Assembly (NCBI RefSeq): GCF_000283155.1
Contig: NW_004454181.1
Location: forward strand, 23,451,163-23,515,162
From: Ceratotherium simum simum
Taxonomy: Eukaryota; Chordata; Mammalia; Perissodactyla; Rhinocerotidae
Reading direction: 5' to 3'
Length of the DNA stretch: 64,000 bases
The translations under genes were made by a program, and so were the position numbers. The stretch's first letter is position 1. Each line of letters begins with the position of its first letter. Of this stretch, positions 20,536-29,984 are shown one piece after another. The notes beneath the pieces were generated by a model. It saw only the letters and a list, made by a program, of their open reading frames with translations, searched no databases and had not been told where the DNA came from.

Positions 20536-21165
20536 GTCAGCTAGTAGACCATTCACTCACAAAGCATTAGTGAGCCCTGCTCTGTGCCTGACCCTGACCA
20601 CGGTGTGGAGCTCACAGCAGCGGGCCAGGTGAAAAAGGTTCTTGGCCTCAAATAGGAACTTAGAGTCAGTAAGAGGGAGTAGGGGGAGGCAGGCAGTTAA
20701 ACAGGCAATGACAATACAGAGTGATGGGGGGGATGCACAGAGCCTGGCAACAGAAGGAGGGTCCCTGCCACAGTGCAGGAGGGGGGTTAGTGAGGGTTAC
20801 CTGGAGGATGCTACCCTTAACCTGAGATATCTAGTCATTTGCGTGTGAAGAAGACAGGAAGGGTGTTCCAGGCAAAGGTTTAGTCTAGGTGAAAAATGCC
20901 TAAGTCTTGGAAGTCAGTGAATAGCTAGAGTGATGGACAGAGGAGGAGACTGCAGAGTGAGGGCTGGAACACAGGCAGCTGCTTTGTAGCCAGTGGGAGA
21001 GATGGAGCAGGGGAAATGGGCATCTACGTCTGGCCCTGTAAGGCCTCCCTGTCTGGATGTAAGTATAGACTGCACCATGCACCCTGAGCAGAGGGCTTGA
21101 GGTTAGGACCCTCAAGGGACAAGACTGAGACTGCAGTTGCTGAAGAGCTGAGGGTTGAGTGAGGG
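20536..21165 (-). mobile_element. L2 LINE 3' UTR, antisense, long
   Basis: Starts with the antisense L2 terminus (CATTCACTCACAAAGCATTA, then GCCCTGCTCTGTGCCTGA). It runs through typical antisense L2 text such as GAAGGGTGTTCCAGGCAAAG and TTTGTAGCCAGTGGGAGAGA. It is one of the longest L2 pieces here. Confidence 0.8.
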
Positions 21166-21234
21166 AGACAAGGCTAACAACAGAGGAAAGAGAGAAGTGA
21201 CAATGTGTGGGGGGAGGGAAGGGAATAAACCCTC

Positions 21235-21365
21235 ATTGAAGACTTGCTATGAAGCTTGTGGCTTAGTCTCATTTTTTTCATCTGAAAAAAATTAAATAAG
21301 ATAATACACATTAAATGCTTAGCATGAAACTTGACACACAGTGAGTGGGTATAAATCATAGCTAC
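21235..21365 (+). mobile_element. MIR 3' fragment, sense
   Basis: GTCTCATTTTTTTCATCTGA, then AATACACATTAAATGCTTAG and GAAACTTGACACACAGTGAG match the MIR 3' half. Confidence 0.65.
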
Positions 21366-21374
21366 CTTTATTAC

Positions 21375-21505
21375 TACTAGTGTTCATTCATTCAACAACT
21401 ACTTGTTGAGTGTCTACTATGTGCCAGGCACTGTTCTAGGTGCTGGGATACATTTGTGAGCAAAACAGACAAAAATCATTGTTCTTGTGGGATTACATTT
21501 TAGTG
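21375..21505 (-). mobile_element. L2 3' end, antisense
   Basis: TTCATTCATTCAACAACTAC, TGTCTACTATGTGCCAGGCA and GGGATACATTTGTGAGCAAA: a well-preserved antisense L2 terminus. Confidence 0.85.
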
Positions 21506-21665
21506 CTCACTCCTTCCGTATTTACAGCCCTGTGAGGAGGGTCTTATCATCCTATCTTATTACCCCTTTGTCCAAGGTTGCAAAGCTAGCAAGCGGCAGA
21601 GGAGGGATTTGAGCCTAAGTCTGTGCGAAGGCAAACCCAAGGCTCCTTCCACTACCGCACCCTAC
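21506..21665 (-). mobile_element. MIR fragment, antisense
   Basis: CAAGGTTGCAAAGCTAGCAA, GCGGCAGAGGAGGGATTTGA and GCCTAAGTCTGTGCGAAGGC. Confidence 0.7.
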
Positions 21666-22028
21666 CTCTACATAAAAACCTGCACAGAATTAACAATTGC
21701 TTGTATAGTATCGATTGTATTTTCAACATAGATTTCCTGTGACGGTCTGGATTTTAAACTCTCTGTCTCGTCATTCCTGTAAATCATGAATACCCACCAG
21801 ACCACATCTGGGTCTGGAGTCGGGAAGATGTGATTGCTTTCCTCATTGAACCTAAAAGAACTTCAGGGAAAGGAGAGGCCGTTGCAGGTGGAGTAGAGGG
21901 AAGGTTTCCTGGAGGAGGCTGGACCTGCAGCCACAAGGAAGGAAAAAGACAGGTGAGGGAGTAGAAATATGGTTTAACAATAATCCAGAGGAAGGGAATG
22001 TGCAGTGTGTGTATGTGTGCGCACGTAT
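21666..22028. other. Unassigned, with an L2-like antisense piece
   Basis: No gene. 21860-21990 has L2-like text (GAAGGTTTCCTGGAGGAGGC). Confidence 0.4.
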
Positions 22029-22029
22029 T

Positions 22030-22139
22030 GATTGCTTCAACAAATATTTATTGAGCACCTAACATGTCAGGTATTACACTAGGCATTGGGAACCATGGCA
22101 AAGAAGGTGTACTAGGTTCCTGCCCTCATGGAGCTCACA

Positions 22140-22142
<3 letters not shown>
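22030..22142 (-). mobile_element. L2 3' end, antisense
   Basis: CAACAAATATTTATTGAGCA, CCTAACATGTCAGGTATTAC and CTGCCCTCATGGAGCTCACA. Confidence 0.85.

Positions 22143-22143
<1 letters not shown>

Positions 22144-22179
<36 letters not shown>
22144..22179. repeat. (GT)18 microsatellite
   Basis: A perfect 36-bp GT run sitting at the L2 end. It is a likely length-polymorphic marker. Confidence 0.97.
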
Positions 22180-22180
<1 letters not shown>

Positions 22181-22735
22181 GGGAGGGTAAGTTGAAGGAT
22201 GGGGATGGGAGGCATTGGGAGAAGGCACCTGCAGATAAGAGCATTTATCCCAACAGAGACTCCTTTCCCTGACTCTTTGCTCCCCCAGCTTTGTTTCTTG
22301 GCTTGTTCTCCCCTCCCAGCCCCATTCCCACTTTTGCTGACTAGAGGGAAAGGCACAGAATCCTGGAAGCTGTGATGCGCTCAGGAAGTCCCAGATGCCA
22401 GAGTGGAGGCTGCACTGAGAGTGAGGTGCCTTGGTTCATATTTACAGGCCGATGTTCCCTTTTGGTGTGGGTCTTTTATCTACTAGCTCAGTGCAGACAA
22501 TTGATGCTAATCCAATCTTCTGGGACCAAATGAAACAGCCGGCATTTAAAGGGCTTGAGCTCTGTTTTCTCATTACCAAGCGACCTACATAATCACTCTC
22601 GCCCCAGCCTGCCTGGGAGGGCACTGCCGGTGACAAAGCCCAACCAGGCATTCTGTCTGCTGGGAACTGGCTATGATTTCTTCCGAGCTTGCCAAGCGGA
22701 GAGGAGACTGGGGTAGCAGGAGCATGGCCAAGGAT
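22180..22735. other. Single-copy region with candidate conserved element
   Basis: No gene or repeat. 22440-22620 has ACAATTGATGCTAATCCAAT and CTACATAATCACTCTCGCC, with TAATCC (bicoid-type homeodomain) and TTTAAAGGG words. It is a plausible enhancer-like block but untested. Confidence 0.3.
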
Positions 22736-22905
22736 TCCAGAGGCCTGGTTCTTGCCCCAGATCTGCAATTAACTCCCTATGTGATTCTGGGAATATCTAT
22801 TCCCACCATCACCATCCCCTGGGCCTCAGTTTCCACATTTGTAACATGAGGTGGTTAAACCAGACCATCTCAAAAGTCCCTCCCTGCTCCAAGATTCTAA
22901 GTCAT
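22736..22905 (+). mobile_element. MIR/MIR3 fragment, sense
   Basis: GAGGCCTGGTTCTTGCCCCA, GGGCCTCAGTTTCCACATTT and GGTGGTTAAACCAGACCATC. Confidence 0.7.
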
Positions 22906-23335
22906 TCATGATGCCAGCTCACACTTACTACCCCAGCCTGAAAAAGTCTCCAAGGGCTTCTCTGGAACTCACATGACGGGTATGAAGTGCAGCATGACGG
23001 TTAATAACGTAAGGATTTGTGTCTGTGTAGATATATACTGATGTGAACACTTCCAAGACATATGAAGTGAAAAAAATCAAGTTGCAGAATGCTTTCTATG
23101 GTGTGATACCACATGCATATATTCCATACATACTTGTACAAGCCGCACATGCAGAGAATATTCAAATATTCAAATATCTGGAAGGATACATAAGAGCCTT
23201 GTAACCCTGGAGGAAGGGAACCGGGTGTCTAGGAAGGAGATTTAAATTTTACTGTACCTTTTTGTACTTGATTTTTTTAACCATGTGCATTGTTGCTTTG
23301 AAAATTAATAAACAATCTTTAAAATAGAGTGTGGA
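22906..23335 (+). mobile_element. L1-like 3' end with A-rich tail (tentative)
   Basis: From about 23040: AAAAAATCAAGTTGCAGAAT, TGGTGTGATACCACATGCAT and ATCTGGAAGGATACATAAGA, ending AAATTAATAAACAATC. This order is typical of an old LINE-derived 3' end. 22906-23035 is unassigned. Confidence 0.5.
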
Positions 23336-23339
23336 TTTT

Positions 23340-23505
23340 GCCATCAATTCATTTATTCACTTAACAAATACTTATTGAGCATCAGTTATGTGCCAGGCAC
23401 TGATATAAGAAGAGGTGAGTAGGTCAGTCCTTGCCCTCAGGAAGCCCACATTCTAGATTGATAACAGCCAAATCAATAAATGTGTAATATAATGCCAGGT
23501 AGGGA
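23340..23505 (-). mobile_element. L2 3' end, antisense
   Basis: TTTATTCACTTAACAAATAC, TTATTGAGCATCAGTTATGT and CAGTCCTTGCCCTCAGGAAG. Confidence 0.85.
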
Positions 23506-23534
23506 GAAGGGGTATGAAATATATGAGACAGACT

Positions 23535-23745
23535 CAAATATGAAGCCTAGTTGTCCACTTACAAGTTGTTTGACTCTGAGTAGGTTGTTTCACCTTGTCG
23601 ATCCTCAGTTTCCTCATCTATAAAATGGTAGTAATAATCAGACCTACTTCACGGGGTTTTTGTGAGAATTAAATGAAATTAAGAACAGTACCTAGGACAT
23701 AGGAAGTGCTTAATAAATGTTGGTTATTGTTGTGGTTAACATTAC
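23535..23745 (+). mobile_element. MIR, sense
   Basis: CCTCAGTTTCCTCATCTATA, then AAATGGTAGTAATAATCAGA, GGTTTTTGTGAGAATTAAAT and GGACATAGGAAGTGCTTAAT. The 3' half is well preserved. Confidence 0.85.
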
Positions 23746-24608
23746 TGGGGATGGGGTCTGGAGGGGAGTTGACATGGCCACCAGCTGTGTGGGGACTGAG
23801 GAAGGTGGGGGTGGGCAGACACCTAGGAGACAGAGGAGGTGAGGGGGCTAGGAAGAGGAGAACAAATGGGGCTGGTTGGGCTGGGGGTGGGATGATATGG
23901 AATGAGAGAAGGGGCATGAGGGACCCCGCCCAGAAGACAGAGGTGGGCTTGGAGCCTTAACCAGCAGGGAGCCCCATGAAGCTCCCCCAGGATGCCTGGT
24001 CCAGCCAGGAACAGGGTGCACGTTGGTGAGGTGGGAATCCCATTCACCCCACCCTCAGTGCCCAGGGACAGAGCCATCTAGGTGTCTTGGCAGGTCTGGG
24101 TCTCTGAATGAGTGGCAGATATCTCCATGTTATGCTGCAGCCTGCTGGGAGGGTCCATTCAATGCTTCCACCCCATCGCTTGTGGTGATGCCAGACTCCT
24201 TACTGTTGGAGTCACTCCCTGTGTGCAGGGCCGGTGACAGTGTCTGGGTGACACCATGTCTGAAGTTCTCTGCCAAGAATCTAGATGCAACCTAGGAACA
24301 CAGAGGAAGGGTTTTCCTCAGGAGCCCCAAAGCTGCCTGGCCTTCAGACTCTCCCGATGTCCCAGCAGAGACCCCTGGGCCTCAGTCCCCCAGTGCTGGC
24401 TCAGTGACACAGGCAGGGTCTCACCAACATCTCCTTGGAGATGCCCATGCTGCCATGCCCAAACCAGACAGGTGCTTCTCAGGCAAAGGGGCTGAGAGCT
24501 TTTCCTTTGCACCCCAGCCAGACTTCACTACAGGCCAGAGTCCAACTCCAGGATCCATCTGTGATAGAACCAACACAGTCATTTGTTCAGTGACTTAAAG
24601 CTTTTTGG
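23746..24608. other. Unassigned GC-rich single-copy sequence
   Basis: About 860 bp with no repeat that I recognise. Several overlapping frames under 100 codons exist on both strands but none resembles a known protein. It is G-rich at 23740-23960. Confidence 0.4.
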
Positions 24609-24730
24609 GTGCGTGTGCACGTGCATTTATGTGTGTGCACACATGCACGTGTGTATGCACGTGTACAGGTGTTTACATGTGTATGTGTGCACGCATGGGT
24701 ATCCGTGTCTGTGTGTGTGTGTGACACGCA
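24609..24730. repeat. Alternating purine-pyrimidine (GT/GCAC) tract
   Basis: About 120 bp dominated by GTGTGC, GCACGT and GTATGTGTGC steps, ending in a GT run. It has strong Z-DNA potential by alternation of G/A with T/C. Confidence 0.85.
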
Positions 24731-25340
24731 GGAATAAGGAACAGGAAGGGAGTGCAGGTCTAGTGGAGGGAGAAAGCTGGAGAAGTGAAGTGTTTGCTTC
24801 TCAAGTGAAAATGAAATTCAAAGAGAAAATCATTGCCCTGGGGAACTCTGTGGATCTTACCTGCGTTCAGTGAATCTCAGCGAATCTCATTCAGTGAAGC
24901 TTTTTATGCAAATCAACACAAATTTTGGGCCCTGCTTGGCATCCTGGGAGGGCCGATTCCATTTCAGGAGCCATGGAGGAAAGTGAATCTAGCAGGAGGC
25001 CCCTCTTGAAAGCTGAAGATAAGAGGCTAGCCAAGGCCCACGGGGCTCATTTGACAGTTCCTGTTGATAGCTTCTTAGCCACACAAAAAATATATATGCA
25101 TGGCTTTTCCACACAAGCTCAAAATGTCAAATTTTTTCAAATTATTTTTGAGGAGCAAAATCCGCTTTTGCCCAAAGGAGGTTTTAAATGGAACCCCGAC
25201 ACAGAAAAGAGAAAAAGGAAAGCTACTCTGGTCCCAGTATGGAAGTGGGGATGGGAGCACAGTGCCCCCCCCACTCAGATTATGCCCACCCTCCCTTCGC
25301 TCAGGCTCCACCTCAGGCAACAGAGGTCTCATTACAGATT
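24731..25340. other. Unassigned single-copy sequence
   Basis: No repeat match. The longest frame (149 codons, 24925-25374) runs into an ERE and shows no domain. TTCAGTGAA occurs twice within 30 bp at about 24868-24900. Confidence 0.4.
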
Positions 25341-25586
25341 AAAAGCCTTAGGTTGGGCCGGCCCCGTGGCTTAGCGGTTAAGTGCGTGCGCTCCGCTGCT
25401 GGCGGCCTGGGGTTTGGATCCTGGGCATGCACCGACGCACCACTTCTCCAGCCATGCTGAGGCCACGTCCCACATACAGCAACCAGAAGGATGTGAAGCT
25501 ATGACATACAACTATGTACTGGGGCTTTGGGGGAATAAATAAATAAATAAATAAAATTATTAAAAAAAAAAAAAAACCCTTAGGTT
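25341..25586 (+). mobile_element. ERE SINE, sense, short form, with TSDs
   Basis: Body about 25355-25577. Duplications AAAAGCCTTAGGTT (25341-25354) and AAAACCCTTAGGTT (25573-25586) differ by one base. It has the head module, then CTGGGGCTTTGGGGG, an (AAAT)n stretch and poly(A). There is no GTTAGCTCAGG tail module. Confidence 0.95.
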
Positions 25587-25794
25587 CCTTCACCTTCCCC
25601 ACTTTATAGGTGGAGAACTCTTCCGGCCCACTGCTGCTGTGTCTACATTCCTTTGTACTCAGCAGGGGCCAGCTGGCCGCCACCTGGGGCTCAGTGCTGT
25701 CCTAGGTTGGAGGACCAGTTCTTTCTGGAAAAAGCAATCTTAAAGAGACCATGGCCATCAGAGTGGGAGATGACTCACTGGTTCCTGGTTCTGT

Positions 25795-25995
25795 GACTTT
25801 GCCCCACTGCCAAGGGCATAGGCTTTAAAGTCGGGATTGAATCCTGGCTCTGCCTCTGAAAGTTGTGTGGTCTTGAGCAAGTCACTTAACCTCTCTGAGC
25901 CTCTGTTTCCTCTTCCATAAAATGGACATAGTTTCTACATCATAGGTTTGTGTAAGGAGTAAAGCAGCTATTAAATATCAGGGGCAGCAAAGGCA
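25795..25995 (+). mobile_element. MIR, sense
   Basis: GGCTTTAAAGTCGGGATTGA, ATCCTGGCTCTGCCTCTGAA, TTGAGCAAGTCACTTAACCT and TCTGTTTCCTCTTCCATAAA. This is one of the best-preserved MIRs in the window. Confidence 0.9.
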
Positions 25996-26124
25996 CGTGC
26001 CTGCATGGCCCAGGAAAGTAGTAGAGATGAGCGATCGTCATGGCGGCCAGCAGGAGAGCACCCTACTAAAGGGGAAGGTGCCCCTTAGCTCCACCTGATT
26101 GTTCCCCTGTGGGAAGGAAGGCCC

Positions 26125-26262
26125 AGGGAGCAGCATTTTCTCAATTTTCCAAAAAAACCCGGACATTCAGATTTTTATGCAAAAACTCCCAAATTTTAGA
26201 CCTTGGCAACTAATTCACAGTTTTTAAACACTGTGGGTCAAACAAAACACATCTGGAGGGCT
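26125..26262 (+). mobile_element. Unnamed hAT-like repeat, copy A
   Basis: The sequence around GACATTCAGATTTTTATGCA, CTTGGCAACTAATTCACAGT and GGTCAAACAAAACACATCTG has relatives at 37660-37835 (antisense), 47655-47815 and 62430-62580. It is a shared ancient family that I cannot name. Confidence 0.5.
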
Positions 26263-26814
26263 AGGAGCTTATAACCACAGATGCCGGGTGACAATCACTG
26301 GCACCTAGGAGTCGCTCCCTAAGCTGCACGGATGAGCACGCCTCCTCCACCTTCTCCCCTTCTCTTTCTGTCCTGACCACCCCATTGCCTGGTGAGCTCC
26401 AAGTTTTCCTTCCGAGAGGACGGAGAGGTCTTCATGAGGTCACCCAGCTGAGCCTGGGTCTCGGGACTGCAGGTGTCCTGCCCTCTCCACACTCTGGTTT
26501 GTTTCCACTTGGACATGTCCCTCCTGCCCATGGATGTCGTAGCAACTCTCTACAGGTGGTTAAAGGCAGCTTGGCAGCTTCAGAGCGTGTGTATATGCGG
26601 GGAGGGGGGCCTTCAAAGGCACCAGCTCTGCTTCCTGTCTCTTAAATTCAAAACCGGCCTCTCAAGGAGTGAAGGATCTTTGCTTTGGGCGCCTGAGCCT
26701 GTTACAGCTGAATTAATCATACTCTCTGCGAGAGACTCTCCGGAGCTCTGGTGATGTCCTCGAAGATACACATCTGAAGTCAGTCCAGCTGCCTTTCATG
26801 TCCCTGTGTTGCTG
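26263..26814. other. Unassigned sequence, candidate element at 26640-26740
   Basis: No gene. The block GTTACAGCTGAATTAATCAT is non-repeat with E-box and homeodomain-like words. Confidence 0.3.
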
Positions 26815-26838
26815 GTGTGTGTGTGTGTGTGTGTGTGT
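26815..26838. repeat. (GT)12 microsatellite
   Basis: A perfect 24-bp GT run. Confidence 0.95.
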
Positions 26839-26887
26839 CTGTAGCAGGGTTAGGGGAACAGAGGGATTGGTCTTTCTTTTATTTTCT

Positions 26888-26996
26888 GCCTTCCTTCCTT
26901 CCTTCCTTCCTTCCTTCCTTCCTTCCTTCCTTCCTTCTTTCCTTCCTTCCTTCCCTCCCTCCCTCCCTCCTTTCTTTCCTTTCCTCCTCCTTCTCT
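26888..26996. repeat. (CCTT)n / (CCCT)n polypyrimidine tract
   Basis: About 100 bp of nearly pure pyrimidine: CCTT units, then CCCT units, then mixed C/T. The mirror symmetry and purity give potential for triplex (H-DNA). The apparent repetitive-Leu/Pro/Ser frames here are artefacts. Confidence 0.95.
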
Positions 26997-26999
26997 AAC

Positions 27000-27392
27000 T
27001 CCTATTTTTTTTTTTACAAAAATAATCAGGCTTTTGTGTAAATGACACATACTCACCCCCCAAAAAATTTTAACTCTGAAAAGTTCAAAGAACAAAGTAA
27101 AAAAGCAAAAGCAAAAACAAAAACCCTTGCTTCTCAGAAAAAGCACTGATAACAACTTAGTGAATATCTTCCCAGATGTCTCTTTGTATGTGGATAAACT
27201 GATACAGAAATGAGTATTTAATTTTACATAGTTGGGCTCATAACATATCTGTGCAGTTGTGCAATAGGCTTTTTTCTCTCAAACAGCATGTCCGGGGATG
27301 TCTTTCCTTGGCAATGTATTCAGATCTGCACCATGGCTGTGGCTACAGAATATTTCATAGTTCTGCCATGAATTATTTATCAGGTCCCCACT
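27000..27392 (-). mobile_element. Old L1 fragment, antisense
   Basis: ATACAGAAATGAGTATTTAA, AGTTGGGCTCATAACATATC, TTTTTTCTCTCAAACAGCAT and ATATTTCATAGTTCTGCCAT fit the antisense ORF2 end/3' UTR of an old L1. Confidence 0.6.
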
Positions 27393-27399
27393 TGGCAAG

Positions 27400-28095
27400 A
27401 TGCACAAATTTCCCCTGTCAAGGACCCCAGAGCTTCTCTGGACCCAGAACGCGCCATCCCACGCATGGACCCTGGGACAGCAGCCTAACTGGCCTTCCTG
27501 CTTCCAGGCCTTCCCCTGACAACGTATTCCCGCACAGCAGCCTGCAACCGTGCCCAACGGATCAGGTCTCTCCTCTGCTTAGAACACTTAAATCTCCTCC
27601 ATCACTCTTAGAATAAATTCCAAACCTCTTACCATAGCCTAACAAGACTAATATTTTCATGATCTGGCCCTGCCCACCTGGTTTCCTCCGGCCTCCTCTC
27701 CTGCTAGTCCAAGATCCTTCATTCTGGCCTCAACCTCTGCTCTCACAGTTCCCTAGGCCGGCAGTCAATCCCTTCCCTCCAGACCTTTGCTAAATAGCTT
27801 TTCCACCACTCAGGTCACAGCTCAGAGAGCTCCTTCCTAATCCCTCCCCCCACCCGCCCCCTCTTGTCCCCTCCCCCATCAATGCTGATCCCTTTGCCCC
27901 TGCCAGTCATTATCCCATTACTCTGCTTTTTATTTTCTTTAGAACACTTATCACGATGTGAAATTATCTTACTGATGTGTTTCCATGTTTGTTATTTGCC
28001 CACAAGGGCAGGGACCTTGTTCCCAGCACCTGGACCACTGTTGGGTACCCACTGGTACTGAGTAGCCCTTTGTTGAATAAATGAGCAAACCACCC
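27400..28095 (+). mobile_element. L2 LINE 3' part, sense
   Basis: AGAACACTTAAATCTCCTCC, then AATAAATTCCAAACCTCTTA, TCATGATCTGGCCCTGCCCA, TTGCCCACAAGGGCAGGGAC and TTTGTTGAATAAATGAGCAA. It covers the L2 ORF end and 3' UTR. The 121-codon frame at 27251-27616 is chance. Confidence 0.88.
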
Positions 28096-28305
28096 AGCCT
28101 CCACAATACTCAACACTCTTAAAACCCTTAGTCCCCCTGTTCCCTGGGGATTCCTGCACCTCTCCTCCAAAATAACTCGGCTTTTCAAAGCGAGCTTGAG
28201 CGTCTCTCTGCTCCTTGCACCCAAAATAGCCTAATCCAGAAGCCAGCCTCAGCCCCTTCTCAGCTTTATCTCCCACACGTCTCATTGCGGACCTTACTCT
28301 TCAGC
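28096..28305. other. Unassigned sequence
   Basis: No gene or repeat recognised between two sense L2 pieces. Confidence 0.35.
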
Positions 28306-28660
28306 TAAGCGGGGTCTTGACTCTTCCATACGCACCTCCCTCTGCCAGGAAGCCTCTTCACGCTCCTATTCTCTCTCTTGCTCTCGCCATCTGGCCTCTG
28401 CTGCCCAAACTTGACCCATCCTCAGTGCAGCTAAAATGTCACCACCCCTGGGAGCCTGCCCTGCCTCTGGCTGTGAGAATGATCTTTTCTCTCTTCTATA
28501 CTCACATGACACTTTATCTTTTCCAGCCTTGAGACATTAGCAGTTTATGCCTTCCAATATTGCCACTTGTGTCCCCAGCTTAATCTTTCCCACCAGATCT
28601 GAGTTCCTTGCCACAGACTGTGGCTTGTTTACCTTCTTATAACGGTTAACGTGGAGAAAG
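28306..28660 (+). mobile_element. L2 fragment, sense
   Basis: CCCTCTGCCAGGAAGCCTCT, AGTGCAGCTAAAATGTCACC, then ACATGACACTTTATCTTTTC and GACTGTGGCTTGTTTACC. Confidence 0.7.
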
Positions 28661-28815
28661 TGCCCTGTGTACATTAGCTCTTTTAATCCTCACCAGGACA
28701 CTGAATTGGGAACTCTAAGTAACCTGGCCTCCAGATGAGGAGGCTCTGAGAGTTTAAGAAACTTGTCAGCGGTTACGCAGCTGGGAAGTGGCGAAGCTAG
28801 GATTTGACTCCATAG
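28661..28815 (-). mobile_element. MIR, antisense
   Basis: TAATCCTCACCAGGACACTG, CAGATGAGGAGGCTCTGAGA, then TACGCAGCTGGGAAGTGGCG and AGGATTTGACTCC. Confidence 0.8.
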
Positions 28816-29312
28816 CTGGAACCTTAGCCGGGAAGCCAAAACATTTCGTCCTGCCGCCTGTGGCAACAACTCTTTGGGTTGTTTTCCTTCTGTCTGCGCA
28901 GTAGCTGCAGGCCATCCGCAACCAACTTCCCAGGGCTTTGAAGTGAAGGGCCTGCAGGAATACTGTTAGTGTTAATGAAAACAAATCAAAGGACTGAAGC
29001 TCAAATCCAGACCCGAGTCTCTGCCTGCAGGGCTCCGCACCATTACTCACTGATGATTCAAGAGTCAGGCTTGGGGAGCCAAGCAGGGATGAGGTGATTT
29101 CTATTACGTTGTTGCACTGAAGTTTTTCTCTAAATTATGCCCATGCCTCCATCTCTCCCTCCTTATCTAGCTGGGAATATAGTTGGCAACTTCTCTGTTG
29201 GTTTTTTGACCCCCTCTGCTTTCCTCGTCGTTCCTCTTTTTTTCCATCAGCCCTCTCTTCTTTCCCTAAGTCTACTGCTTGGTGATCTCTCAATGAAAAA
29301 CATTTCTCATAA
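28816..29312. other. Unassigned sequence
   Basis: About 500 bp without a gene or a repeat I recognise. Confidence 0.4.
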
Positions 29313-29475
29313 AATGTATGACCTTGGGCAAGCCCTTTGCCCTGCACCCCTAAATAACCATTCTGCCTTTTCTGTAAATGAGGAGGTCAGACCACTGATG
29401 AGGAAGTGGTGACCCAGAGAGGGGAGGGAATCTGCCTAAGGTTACACAGCAAGTCTATGGCTGGCAGTGAACCTA
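29313..29475. mobile_element. Two MIR pieces, sense then antisense
   Basis: 29313-29390 has sense MIR text (ATGACCTTGGGCAAGCCCTT, then TTTTCTGTAAATGAGGAGGT). 29391-29475 has antisense MIR text (ACCCAGAGAGGGGAGGGAAT, then TAAGGTTACACAGCAAGTC). Confidence 0.6.
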
Positions 29476-29477
29476 TA

Positions 29478-29625
29478 TACAAGTACAGTGTATTAATGTA
29501 CCCTCATCTACCCACCACCCAGCCTCAACAATTAGCAACTCATGGGCAGTCTCGTTCCATTACTCTAACCCACGTCCCCCTCCCAGACTTCTTTGAAGGA
29601 ATGGTTTGCTATGGTGCCCTTGCCT
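29478..29625 (-). mobile_element. L1M 3' UTR fragment, antisense, first of two
   Basis: TGTATTAATGTACCCTCATC, then a 30-bp block centred on CTCAACAATTAGCAACTCAT that is identical to 30052-30081, then CAGACTTCTTTGAAGGAA. Confidence 0.75.
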
Positions 29626-29984
29626 GGGCTTGACCTTGAGCATAATAATGAAAGAAAAGTTGGCCTTGGTGGTGGTGATGGGCTGTGCCTCACTCCTTCC
29701 CTTTCCCTCCTGGCTACCTATATATCCCACATCTTACTTGGTCCTCTGCTTCTTGCTCCCCCCTTTCATTCTCAGCTCGCGCCCCGCTGAATCCCTGCCA
29801 AGGGACTAGGTGCTCAAGATACTCTCCCAGATCACTGAAATTTAGAAGTATCCAGAAAAACAACTCTCAAGCCCCAGAGGAAAGCCAAGCCTCTTGGGAA
29901 GGCTTTTCAGACCTGGATTGTGATGAGAGAGAAACAGCTGTGCTTTCTTCCCTGGGTCACAAAAACCAGGAAATATTTAATGTT
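29626..29984. other. Unassigned sequence between two L1M pieces
   Basis: No gene. Overlapping short frames only. Confidence 0.4.

Noticed and set aside
26798..27041. Leu/Pro/Ser-rich signal-peptide-like frames
   Set aside because: Translation of GT and CCTT microsatellites.
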